From the NCBI GenBank assembly GCA_028277985.1, contig JANQFG010000041.1, positions 1 through 50,374 on the forward strand: a stretch of DNA of 50,374 nt. Direction: 5' to 3'. Numbering within the stretch: the first letter of the stretch is position 1; each line of letters begins with the position of its first letter. Below are positions 42,977-50,374 of this stretch, piece after piece. Both the position numbers and the translations under genes were made by a program. The stretch is from a bacterium. Its GTDB lineage: Bacteria; Desulfobacterota; DSWW01. The notes under the pieces were generated by a model. That model was given only the letters and a program-made list of their open reading frames with translations. It had not been told where the DNA came from and made no database searches.

Positions 42977-43855
42977 CTACAGGCCCAGGGGGCTCATCAG
43001 CCCTTTCGGATCGACCAGGTGTGCCTTCCAGCGGTTGGCCGACTTCGATTCGGAGATACATGCCGCGATGAGTTCCGTCGCGAAAAAGATGGGCAGGACA
43101 GGATGTCCGCTGTCCTGTTGCTTCAATTCCAGCTGGTTCGATTCAAGATTCGCCTGGCACATGGGACACATGGTGAGGATCCCCTGGGCGCCGGCCCGTA
43201 CGGCCTCCTTCACCAGCCGCGAGACGAGGGTGTTGGTGATATCCGAGCGGCCCAGGGTCAGGCTGCCTCCGCAGCATTCCGTCTTGTAGGACCACCTCTT
43301 CGCGTCTCCGCCGAGGAGCCGGATCAGAAGATCCATGCTTTTCGGATCTTCGGGCTCATCCGAGTCGGTGATCGAGGGAGGGCGGGTGATCAGGCAGCCG
43401 TAGTAGGATACCAGGCGCATGCCGTTCAGAGGGGTCTTGACGGCGTCCCGGATTTTTTTGAGGGACTCGGGCCTCCGCAACCAGTCGCTCAGATGGAGGA
43501 CCCCGATCTTGGTCGCGTCTCCCCCCTTCTGCCCTGCCTCCGCGTCAAGTGCCTTCTCGGCCGCCTTGAGTCTGTGGAAGCATGCTGCGCAGGGGATCAG
43601 CAGGTCCTTGCCCGATCTTTCGGCGATGCGCAGATTTCGGGCCGCGAGGTCCACGGCCAGCCGGTGATCGGTCATGTGGGCCGAAGAGGCTCCGCAGCAG
43701 TTCCAGTCAGGGATCTCTGTGAGGCGGATGTCCAGCAGGCGGGCAACTTCCTGGACCGAATCCTCGTACTCGTGGGCGGTTCCGTGGAGGGAGCATCCCG
43801 GATAGTAGGTGTACTCTTCCTGGGTCTCTTTGTCTTTCGTCTCTTCAGGAGCCAA
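42977..43855 (-). CDS. hdrB: Heterodisulfide reductase subunit B-like (HdrB)
   Basis: The 292-residue protein has two CCG domains. The first: YYPGCSLHG (C21), DWNCCGASSAH (C53, C54), PCAACFHRL (C89, C92). The second: SYYGCLITRP, TECCGGSLTLG and CPMCQANLE. In HdrB these bind the noncubane 4Fe-4S pair that splits disulfides. Ends with a fairly long Pro/Leu tail. A TTG start at 43855 with AGGAGG at eight bases is clear. It lies 49 bp before the HdrA gene. HdrBC here may act on a protein or small thiol rather than CoM-S-S-CoB, since the organism is not a methanogen. Confidence 0.92.
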   Translation of the reverse strand: MAPEETKDKETQEEYTYYPGCSLHGTAHEYEDSVQEVARLLDIRLTEIPDWNCCGASSAHMTDHRLAVDLAARNLRIAERSGKDLLIPCAACFHRLKAAEKALDAEAGQKGGDATKIGVLHLSDWLRRPESLKKIRDAVKTPLNGMRLVSYYGCLITRPPSITDSDEPEDPKSMDLLIRLLGGDAKRWSYKTECCGGSLTLGRSDITNTLVSRLVKEAVRAGAQGILTMCPMCQANLESNQLELKQQDSGHPVLPIFFATELIAACISESKSANRWKAHLVDPKGLMSPLGL

Positions 43856-43888
43856 CCGAGTAACCTCCTAACGCGGCCTGCGCCGCAA

Positions 43889-44111
43889 GGGGTCGGGGAT
43901 CAGGGGTCAGGGATCAGTCCCTGCCTCCAGCCCGCCGACACTAGAGTTTTCCCAAGAACAACATATGGAGGCGGATGTTCCAAAAATTCCAATGTTCTCC
44001 GTAACAGCAAGCATGTGTTTTCAGTCTGTGCCCGTTTGTCGTCAGCCATCCCGCTTTGTCTTTTCGGGGAAGGGCGGGGCCTGTTCCCTGAACCCTGAGC
44101 CCTGACCCCTG
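43889..44111. repeat. Two oppositely oriented heptanucleotide runs between hdrB and hdrC
   Basis: GGGGTCG/GGGATCA-type units at 43889-43917 and CCCTGAA/CCCTGAC-type units at 44084-44111 face each other across about 165 bp. They split an otherwise tight hdrCB gene pair. The gap has no gene. Confidence 0.8.
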
Positions 44112-44116
44112 CTTTG

Positions 44117-44668
44117 TTACTTGCGCCTGAACATGGACCGAATCTCGCCGGTCCCCTTGATCCGTTCCGGAAGGAACTTGATTTTGCCTCGCTTGAACAT
44201 CTCGAGGCCGAGGCCCATGCGGGAAAAGAGGTCGCCGGTTCGCAGCATGTAGCCCGTGAGCATCCCCATCTCGAACACGCGCCCATGGTTTCGAATGGAC
44301 CCGAGGAAGGATTTGTGAAAAGCAACGACCTTCGGTTCGATCCTGACCTGTCCCTTGCGGAGGGCGCGGCTGCGGAGAACGTCCATCACACGGGCAATGT
44401 CGATCCCGTTCGGGCATCGCGTCGTGCACGTTTCGCAGGACGCGCAGAGCCAGACGGTTCGGGATTCGGTCAGGAGATTCTCCTCGCCGTAGCAGCAGAG
44501 GCGGACGACCTCCATGGGCTTCAGATCGAAGAATTCTGCTACCGGGCATCCTGCGGAACATCGCCCGCACTGGAAGCAGGCGGTCACATCCGCATCGGCC
44601 TCGCGAAGCTCTTCGAGGAGATCTTCCCGGGTTTTTGGAATCGTCAGTCTTTCGGCGATCTGTTTCAT
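44117..44668 (-). CDS. hdrC: Heterodisulfide reductase subunit C-like (HdrC)
   Basis: The 183-residue protein carries two 4Fe-4S motifs: CFQCGRCSAGCP (C31, C34, C37, C41) and CASCETCTTRCP (C75, C78, C81, C85). The rest is helical, with MDVLRSRALR and a basic tail. It passes electrons between HdrA and HdrB. The ATG at 44668 is preferred over a GTG at 44680. Only 24 bp separate it from the metF paralogue, so it is in the same transcript; a 261-bp repeat-filled gap separates it from hdrB. Confidence 0.9.
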   Translation of the reverse strand: MKQIAERLTIPKTREDLLEELREADADVTACFQCGRCSAGCPVAEFFDLKPMEVVRLCCYGEENLLTESRTVWLCASCETCTTRCPNGIDIARVMDVLRSRALRKGQVRIEPKVVAFHKSFLGSIRNHGRVFEMGMLTGYMLRTGDLFSRMGLGLEMFKRGKIKFLPERIKGTGEIRSMFRRK

Positions 44669-44692
44669 GTGTGCACCCACTCTCTGTTGGCG

Positions 44693-45565
44693 TCAACCCT
44701 GCAGTAGATCCAGCAGTTCCGGCACCTTTGCCTCCCAGCCGAGAGGGCAGATGACGGCACCGCTGCAAACATCCTTGATGTCACTCACGAAATCCGCTGC
44801 GATCTCCAGACAGGCCTTCTGCTTGATCGGTGCTTTGGTGATCCTCTGGATGACGGATGCGGGAATGTTCGGCACCCCCTTGATCGAGTTCAGGTATTTC
44901 GCCATGCCGAGGGACTTGAGCAGGACGATGGAGGCGAAGACCTTGATCCCGCTCCCGGCGGCGGCATCCGCGAAGGGCTTGATCATGTCCGGATCGTAGG
45001 TGTTTCCTACGAACACGAAGTCCACGCCGAGCTTCGCCCATCTGCCGAGATCCGCGGCTTTCTTCCTGTTTGCCTCTTCATCGTCGGTCAGCTGTATCTC
45101 GATGCCCGTGTGGAAGGACGGATTGCCCGCAACGGGCTGTCCGGCGAGATCCTTGCCTTCTTTCATGGCAGAGACCGCCCCCAGCATCCCCTCCAGATCG
45201 AGGTCCTTGCAGGGCATGGTCACCGGATGGTCCCCGAAAGAGGGGTCTTCCCCGTTGCAGAGGAGAATCGACTGGATCCCCAGGGCCCAGGCGGCCAGCA
45301 GCTCCGATTGGATGGCCAGACGGTTCCGATCCCGGGCGTTCAGGTTCAGGATGGTCTCCATCTTCTTCTGCTGGAGGAGGTGGCAAGGGGCAAGTGGGTT
45401 CATCCGCATGATGGCCATGGGGCAGTCGGAGAAACACGTGGCGTCGACGCGTCCCCGAACCGCAAGCGCCGTGTCAAGGATCTGAGTAAGATCACCCCCT
45501 TTGGGAGGATCCGTCCTCACGACCAACGAAAAGCCTTTCTGGTTCACCACATCCGCGAAGCTCAT
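44693..45565 (-). CDS. Second MetF-family methylene-THF reductase-like protein
   Basis: The 290-residue TIM-barrel protein has VRTDPPKGGDL, LNLNARDRNRLAIQSELLAAWALG, LLCNGEDPSFGDHP, GNPSFHTGIEIQLT, and a late MAKYLNSIKGVPNIP. Fold and flavin-type loops match MetF, but Thr-Asp-Pro replaces Glu-x-x-Pro-Pro-x-G at the start and the FAD-face residues differ, so its true reaction may differ from MetF. AGGAGG is five bases before the ATG. As the first gene of the hdr set it may supply a substrate-specific reductase for the shared HdrABC. It shares moderate likeness with the metF at 36711. Confidence 0.85.
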   Translation of the reverse strand: MSFADVVNQKGFSLVVRTDPPKGGDLTQILDTALAVRGRVDATCFSDCPMAIMRMNPLAPCHLLQQKKMETILNLNARDRNRLAIQSELLAAWALGIQSILLCNGEDPSFGDHPVTMPCKDLDLEGMLGAVSAMKEGKDLAGQPVAGNPSFHTGIEIQLTDDEEANRKKAADLGRWAKLGVDFVFVGNTYDPDMIKPFADAAAGSGIKVFASIVLLKSLGMAKYLNSIKGVPNIPASVIQRITKAPIKQKACLEIAADFVSDIKDVCSGAVICPLGWEAKVPELLDLLQG

Positions 45566-45981
45566 ACCACCTCCTGCTTTCTCATCTGGAAGAAAGATCG
45601 TAAGGGATCGCTTCCCCGCGAGGAAGCGCCACGGAAACCTCAGATGCTCGTTCCAGAAAAAAGTGATGGAAAGGGCTTGGTAATGATTCGTGGAAAAAGA
45701 TAAAGGGGAACGCACTCGTAATCGGCTTACGAGGCTGGGTGCAACCCGTTCTTTCGCAAGCGGAGGTCAACGGGGGCTCTCTGGATCGTTCGTCAATCCA
45801 AGCTTTCTCTGCTGTCGCTGCCGAAGGAGCCGCAACGGTCACAGAACGATGAACTCAATTCCAACTTATCTTATGCAAACCAGTACGTCAACCGGCTCCA
45901 ACCTGCCCGGTGGGATCTGTTGCGGGGGCTTCTGCCCACGTACTTTGGGTGGTGGCATTCAGGTGTCAACTAATACCTATA
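45566..45981. other. Gene-free gap upstream of the metF paralogue
   Basis: A 416-bp gap between the MFS gene end and the metF paralogue start. On the minus strand a hairpin CGCTTCC-TCGCG-GGGAAGCG (about 45608-45627) lies 45 bp upstream of the start codon but has no T-run. No strong promoter or known riboswitch was recognised. A small frame at 45849 (MNSIPTYLMQTSTSTG...) reads Cys/Gly-rich but continues into the MFS gene antisense. Confidence 0.55.
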
Positions 45982-47166
45982 TTACGTTTTGCGGACCAGG
46001 AGATAAGCGACCGCCACCAGCGCCAGAGATAGGGCCCCCAGTACCGGAAAACAGGCTTCTATTCCTTGGGAAGCCTGAATGCTGCCCACGAGCGGGACAG
46101 CGAGAGACCCTACCCCAAAGGTCAGGATAAACTTGGTTCCGAAAGCGGAATGATGGAGTCTCCGGGGTGCGAAACGGGCGATCAGGGTGTTCTCGATCGG
46201 TTGTCCGCCCAAAAGGAAGAAGAAGTAAGCCACGGAGATCGCAACCAGCGGGAGGTCTGCGGTGACTGCCATGAGGCAGGCGGTCGCGAAACAGACTGCG
46301 TGAAAGGCCAGATAGGCGAATCGAGGATCGCGCCTTTCCGCGATGTGTCCGCCCGTATACTGACCCAGAACCCCCACGAGGTAGATGGCGGAAGTGACGA
46401 GCGTGGCGGTGAGGTTCTTGGACAAGGCCCCTGAGGAGAGACGAGAGAAGGCCTCCGAGATCCCGATGTTCTTCAGTTCGAAGTAAGTGGGCATGAGCAC
46501 GGTCGCGCCCCGGTAGGCCAGGCCTCCCAGCATCATGGCGAACAAGAGGATGAAGAAGGCGGAGAGCATTCCTTTGGCGGTCTCCGCTCCTTGGGTAGCC
46601 CCCTCCTGCGCCTCATTCCCCAGGGGGAGCAAGACCATCACCAGAAACCCCAGAAGGTTCAGGCCCGCCAGCACGAGGTATGCGGCGCTGGGTCCCCAGA
46701 GCCAGTTGAGGATCCCCGTCAGGATCGGGGCCGCAGCCAGTCCAAGATTGCCGAACATCCCGTTGTAGCCGAGCGCCAGGCTTACCCGGCTCATCCCCTT
46801 GGAGATCATACCCAGCCCGACGGGGTGATAGATTCCGGAAAAGAGGCCGAGCCCGGCGAGGGCCAGGGAGAGGTGGACGGGTGAGTCGATCCACCAGGCA
46901 GCAGCCAGGCTGCACCCTCCGGCTCCGACAAAGTAGAGCCGCATGAGCGGGCTTCCACCGATTCGGTCAGCCGCCATTCCCCACGGAAGAGCGGTGATAC
47001 CGAAAAGAAGGTACATCCAGAAGGACAGTTCCAGGATCTGGGCCACATCCAGGCCCAAGCGACCCGAAAGCGGGAGGACCAGGGCAGGGAAGGCCAGCAT
47101 GTTGAAGTGGCTCATGAAATGGCCGAAGCAGGTGACGATGAGCGTGCGTCGCTCTTGGTCGATCAT
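45982..47166 (-). CDS. Major facilitator superfamily transporter
   Basis: A 394-residue protein with about twelve membrane segments. The loop GMAADRIGGSPLMR between helices 2 and 3 is the MFS signature (G-x-x-x-D-R). GIYHPVGLGMISKGMSR is typical of fosmidomycin-resistance-like or NreB-like MFS members. The ATG at 47166 is chosen; the longer frame upstream is Arg-rich read-through. Transport direction and substrate cannot be read; drug or small-molecule efflux is common in this subgroup. It is divergent to the glycosyltransferase gene. Confidence 0.88.
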   Translation of the reverse strand: MIDQERRTLIVTCFGHFMSHFNMLAFPALVLPLSGRLGLDVAQILELSFWMYLLFGITALPWGMAADRIGGSPLMRLYFVGAGGCSLAAAWWIDSPVHLSLALAGLGLFSGIYHPVGLGMISKGMSRVSLALGYNGMFGNLGLAAAPILTGILNWLWGPSAAYLVLAGLNLLGFLVMVLLPLGNEAQEGATQGAETAKGMLSAFFILLFAMMLGGLAYRGATVLMPTYFELKNIGISEAFSRLSSGALSKNLTATLVTSAIYLVGVLGQYTGGHIAERRDPRFAYLAFHAVCFATACLMAVTADLPLVAISVAYFFFLLGGQPIENTLIARFAPRRLHHSAFGTKFILTFGVGSLAVPLVGSIQASQGIEACFPVLGALSLALVAVAYLLVRKT

Positions 47167-47438
47167 GGGGCGATTCCGTCTCGGGCGTGTTCGGGGGACT
47201 CCGCGTCTGTATCGAAACCTCTGATCATGCCTTGCCCGGGGTCCCAAGTCTAGCGCATCGCGTCGCTTGACCCAGAACCTCCTGTCCCATATACTAGTTC
47301 CTCTTTTCCCCTTTTCCCGGTTCTTGGAGGGATTGCCGGGGAAAACATCTTCTGAAACTCGGCACTTCCAGTTAGGCCCTTGCTATCTATAACAGCTTTA
47401 GAGGTCCTCAGCGGGACGCCGGCTTCTGCAGTGGAGAC

Positions 47439-48728
47439 ATGACCATTCCTCCTGCCGACGCGAGAGAAGGAACGAACGGCACGCCGCTCAAGGTTTGCCT
47501 GCTCACCTACCGTGGGAATCCGACCTGCGGCGGACAGGGGATCTATATCAAGAGGATCAGCCGGGCGCTCAGGGATCTGGGGCACCAGGTGGATGTCGTA
47601 TCCGGCCCGCCTTATCCGCAGCTGGATGAAGATGTTCGTCTTCATCCGCTCGAGGGCCTGGATCTCTACAACCCGGAAGCCCTGTTCCGCATCCCGAAGC
47701 TGAGCGAGCTGCGCTCGTCGATCAACCTGCTCGAATGGGCGGGGGTGTCGACCGGAGGGTTTCCGGAACCCCATACCTTCGGGCTCCGTGCCTACCGGTT
47801 TCTCAGGGAGAAGGTCGGGGAGTTCGACGTCATCCACGACAATCAATGCCTTGCCTACGGTCTTCTTAAGATCCAGGACCTGGGGTTTCCGCTGGTGGCG
47901 ACCATCCATCACCCGATCATGGTCGACAGGGAAGCAGAGCTCCAGAGTGTGAGGTGGTGGTGGAAGAAGCTGAAGATCCGGAGATGGTATTCCTTTGTGG
48001 GCATGCAGACAAAGGTGTCCCGGAATCTCTCTCATGTGATTACGGTTTCCGAGCAGTCCAAGAACGATGTTGCACAAGCGTTCGACATCCCCTCCCAGAG
48101 ACTCTCTGTCGTACCGAACGGTATCGATACGCGGACCTTCCGGCCCCTGCCGGAGGTGAAGCGGGAAGAGAACCGGATCATCACGACCACGAGCTCGGAT
48201 GTGCCGATCAAGGGCCTACGCTATCTGATGGAAGCCGTCGCATCGATCGCCAAACAGAGAGACATCAATCTGACGGTCGTTGGAAAGCCGAGGAAGGACA
48301 AGGGGGTCGAGGATCTGTTGAGAGAGCTTGACCTCGATCGGGTCGTGGACTTCACCGGGAGAATCGAGGACGAGGAGTTTGCCGACTACTATGCCCGGGC
48401 AACCCTTGCCGTCGTGCCCTCCCTGTATGAGGGGTTCGGTTTCCCGGCCGGGGAGGCGATGGCCTGCAAGACGCCGGTCGTGAGCACCACTGGAGGCGCT
48501 CTTCCGGAGGTGGTCGGGGATGCCGGGATCCTGGTGCCGCCGGGCGATTCCCGGGCTCTGGCGGACGGCATCGTTTCGCTGCTCGACGATCCTGAGCGAA
48601 GAAACCGGCTCGGGGAAGAGGGTTTCCGAAGGGTGCACGAGCACTTCACCTGGGAGCGAGCGGCAGAGCGGATGGTCCAGGTGTACAGAGAGGCAATGAA
48701 TGCTAACGGTCGATTTCTCGAAAATTAG
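47439..48728 (+). CDS. Family 4 glycosyltransferase (GT-B fold)
   Basis: The 429-residue protein shows TYRGNPTCGGQGIYIKRI at the N-terminus (GG loop), SHVITVSEQSKNDV, VPNGIDTRTF, then the C-terminal donor part VPSLYEGFGFPAGEAMACKTPVV, with the E-x7-E retaining motif. It would add a sugar to a lipid, surface polymer or small acceptor. GGAG lies only two bases from ATG 47439. The 3' end overlaps the methyltransferase gene by 29 bp, indicating an operon with it and the alpha/alpha-barrel gene. Confidence 0.92.
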   Translation: MTIPPADAREGTNGTPLKVCLLTYRGNPTCGGQGIYIKRISRALRDLGHQVDVVSGPPYPQLDEDVRLHPLEGLDLYNPEALFRIPKLSELRSSINLLEWAGVSTGGFPEPHTFGLRAYRFLREKVGEFDVIHDNQCLAYGLLKIQDLGFPLVATIHHPIMVDREAELQSVRWWWKKLKIRRWYSFVGMQTKVSRNLSHVITVSEQSKNDVAQAFDIPSQRLSVVPNGIDTRTFRPLPEVKREENRIITTTSSDVPIKGLRYLMEAVASIAKQRDINLTVVGKPRKDKGVEDLLRELDLDRVVDFTGRIEDEEFADYYARATLAVVPSLYEGFGFPAGEAMACKTPVVSTTGGALPEVVGDAGILVPPGDSRALADGIVSLLDDPERRNRLGEEGFRRVHEHFTWERAAERMVQVYREAMNANGRFLEN

Positions 48729-49428
48729 ACTCAAACCCGGGGCGCGGGTCCTGGATGCGGGCTGCGGCAACGGTCGCCACCTGTACGAGGCCTTCAAACA
48801 GCCGGGTGTACAGGTCGTGGGCCTCGACATGAAGAGCGAGGATGTCACCAAGGCCCGGAACATGATGCGGTTGCTCGAGAAAGAAGGTGAGGGCGGGGAA
48901 GCAGGATGGGGCATCTTCACGGGCGATATCACGAAGCTGCCTTTTTCCGATCAGTCTTTCGACATCGTGATCTGCTCCGAGGTGCTGGAGCACATCCCGG
49001 ACGAGGCCGAGGCGATCCGGGAAATCACACGGGTGCTGAAGGAGGGGGAGATTCTCGCGGTGAGTGTTCCCCGGTTCCTCCCGGAGCTCATCTGCTGGGC
49101 CTTGTCCAAGGAATACCGAACCGAGCCCGGAGGACACATCAGGATCTACAAGAGGCGGGAATTGATCCGCAAGCTCGAGGCAGCCGGCCTGGTCTGTTTC
49201 GATACGGGCCTGGCCCATGGACTGCACGCACCCTACTGGTGGCTCAAGTGCATCGTGGGGCTGGAGAATGGGAATTCACGGCTGGTGAAGCTCTATCACG
49301 ACTTTCTTGTATGGGATATCGAGAAGCGGCCCTGGCTCACGCGAACGTTGGAGAAACTGTTGAATCCCTTCGTGGCAAAAAGCTGTGTGCTCTACTTGAA
49401 AAAGGCGGGGAATGGAAATGGGACCTGA
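48700..49428 (+). CDS. Class I SAM-dependent methyltransferase
   Basis: The 242-residue protein has motif I VLDAGCGN (residues 17-24), the post-I DMKSED, motif II DITKLPFSDQSFDIVICSEVLEHI (read in pieces) and the late VLKEGEILAVSVP. It has a small-molecule or lipid-methylating Rossmann fold; the C-terminal 100 residues (HGLHAPYWWLKCIVGL) are a less conserved substrate part. Start ATG at 48700 lies inside the glycosyltransferase 3' end with AGAGG upstream. It probably acts on the same product as its neighbours. Confidence 0.9.
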   Translation: MLTVDFSKIRLKPGARVLDAGCGNGRHLYEAFKQPGVQVVGLDMKSEDVTKARNMMRLLEKEGEGGEAGWGIFTGDITKLPFSDQSFDIVICSEVLEHIPDEAEAIREITRVLKEGEILAVSVPRFLPELICWALSKEYRTEPGGHIRIYKRRELIRKLEAAGLVCFDTGLAHGLHAPYWWLKCIVGLENGNSRLVKLYHDFLVWDIEKRPWLTRTLEKLLNPFVAKSCVLYLKKAGNGNGT

Positions 49429-50374
49429 GATCTCGAGTAGTGTTGAGAAGCTGACGGTTGCCCTGGAGACGGTGGCGGTCCAGATTCTGGAGACCCAGAG
49501 GAAGACGGGCGAGATTCCATGGTGCGAGGGGCAGAAGACGGATCCCTGGGACCACGTAGAGTCGGCGATGGGGCTCAGCGTCGCGGGCTATCGCCGTGAG
49601 GCGGAACGCGCCTACGAATGGATGAAAGGCATGCAGCGTGAGGACGGCAGCTGGTACGCCTCTTATATGAAGGGCGTTGCCGAGGACGAGACCCTTGACA
49701 CGAACATGTCTTCCTACATCGCTGTCGGTGTCTGGCACCATTATCTGATTACAAAAGACCGGTCCTTTCTCGAGTCCATGTGGAAGACCGTCTCGTCGGC
49801 CCTCGAGTTCGCCGTGAGCATGCAGGCCCCGAGCGGCGAGATCTACTGGGCGATCAGCCCGACAGGAGTGGTCGATCGGATGGCCCTGCTGACCGGGTCT
49901 AGCTCGGTCCACATGGCCCTGAAGTGCGGGCTCGCCATCGCGGGGCGGCTCGGATACGAGCGGCCGGACTGGATAAAGGCGAAGAAGAAGCTCCGTCACG
50001 CGATCCGGACGAATCCCCATGTGTTCAACATGGCGAAGGCCCGGTATTCGATGGATTGGTTCTACCCGATTCTGTCGGGAGCCCTGACCGGCCACGAGGC
50101 CCAGGATCGGTTGGACCGCTACTGGAAGAAGTTCGTCGTAAAGGGCCTCGGTGTCCGTTGCGTCTCGGACCACCCTTGGATCACCATGGCGGAGACCTCG
50201 GAGCTCTGCCTGGCTCTGACCGCCATGGGAAACCGCGAAATGGCCGAGATCGTATTCGGATGGATTCAGGATCGGACCTTTGAGGACGGCTCCTACTGGT
50301 GCGGGTTCACCTTCCCGGACATGGTCATCTGGCCGGAAGACAAGCTGACCTGGACGAACGCCGTGGTGCTCATG
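49418..50374 (+). CDS. Alpha/alpha-barrel (prenyltransferase- or glycoside-hydrolase-like) protein, 5' part
   Basis: The gene runs off the right edge; 319 codons are visible without a stop. Repeats such as GEIPWCEGQKTDPWDHVESAM, YEWMKGMQREDGSWY and FEDGSYWCGFTFPD, each pairing an acidic-Gly-Ser/Tyr-Trp turn with a helix, are the pattern of (alpha/alpha)6 toroid proteins: terpene cyclase/prenyltransferase-like or GH15/GH65-like. Residues of the DDTAxx or DCTAE motif are not seen in this part. The ATG at 49418 (AGGCGGGG upstream) is preferred over 49412. The start overlaps the methyltransferase end by 11 bp. Its job, perhaps modifying a surface or isoprenoid lipid, is unknown. Confidence 0.75.
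   Translation, partial: MGPEISSSVEKLTVALETVAVQILETQRKTGEIPWCEGQKTDPWDHVESAMGLSVAGYRREAERAYEWMKGMQREDGSWYASYMKGVAEDETLDTNMSSYIAVGVWHHYLITKDRSFLESMWKTVSSALEFAVSMQAPSGEIYWAISPTGVVDRMALLTGSSSVHMALKCGLAIAGRLGYERPDWIKAKKKLRHAIRTNPHVFNMAKARYSMDWFYPILSGALTGHEAQDRLDRYWKKFVVKGLGVRCVSDHPWITMAETSELCLALTAMGNREMAEIVFGWIQDRTFEDGSYWCGFTFPDMVIWPEDKLTWTNAVVLM

Noticed and set aside
45849..46130. Small Cys/Gly-rich frame (MNSIPTYLMQ...GGICCGGFC) suggesting a RiPP precursor
   Set aside because: It has no ribosome-binding site of note, runs about 150 bp antisense into the MFS gene, and no modifying enzyme is encoded nearby.

Overview
The window looks like chromosomal DNA from a strictly anaerobic, GC-rich Gram-negative bacterium, most likely a Desulfobacterota (former Deltaproteobacteria). 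The signs are a glycyl-radical enzyme, a complete HdrABC-MvhD-MetVF electron-transfer and one-carbon cluster with an apparent selenocysteine codon, a TonB receptor, several lipoproteins, and the dispersed palindrome that reads VIPAKAGIQ when translated. No phage, IS transposase, CRISPR, rRNA or tRNA was seen.

Layout. 1-3.6 kb: start of a glycyl-radical enzyme, a divergent AraC-type regulator and an acyl-CoA/AMP ligase. 3.6-7.1 kb: a polytopic membrane protein, a ferredoxin-type gene broken by deletion and frameshift, and a secreted polysaccharide deacetylase. 7.2-11.0 kb: a hydantoinase/oxoprolinase pair (hyuB, hyuA). 11.2-18.6 kb: an orphan basic protein, then a cluster for an RDD protein, SpoIIM-like protein, DUF58, MoxR ATPase, DUF4350, DUF4129 and a polytopic protein. 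18.8-22.1 kb: a DUF89 protein, a small acidic protein and a 680-residue protein of unknown function, followed by a 30-bp perfect inverted repeat.

22.5-33.1 kb is the most unusual region. A near-consensus promoter, a leader RNA that closely resembles the molybdenum-cofactor (Moco) riboswitch and an intrinsic terminator precede eight minus-strand genes. They encode a large modular lipoprotein ending in CX2CH and CX4CH heme motifs, a MalK-like ATPase, two permeases, a solute-binding lipoprotein, a small lipoprotein, a TonB-dependent receptor and a PEGA/SH3-like lipoprotein. I infer an envelope-spanning uptake system controlled by Moco status, perhaps acquiring molybdenum, tungsten or a pterin-metal complex through an ABC transporter of the carbohydrate type. 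Two short-repeat families have entered this operon, and in two genes they are translated as part of the N-terminus.

33.2-36.6 kb holds a CheY-like regulator and two sensor kinases. 36.7-45.6 kb is a gene set for methylene-THF reductase coupled to heterodisulfide reductase: metF, metV, mvhD (in-frame TGA read as selenocysteine), a 1356-residue HdrA-GltD-HdrA fusion, hdrB, hdrC and a second metF paralogue. By analogy with the acetogen MetVF-HdrABC-MvhD complex it probably couples methylene-THF/methyl-THF chemistry to ferredoxin, NAD(P)H or thiol/disulfide carriers. 45.9-50.4 kb: an MFS transporter, then a glycosyltransferase, a methyltransferase and the start of an alpha/alpha-barrel protein in one operon.
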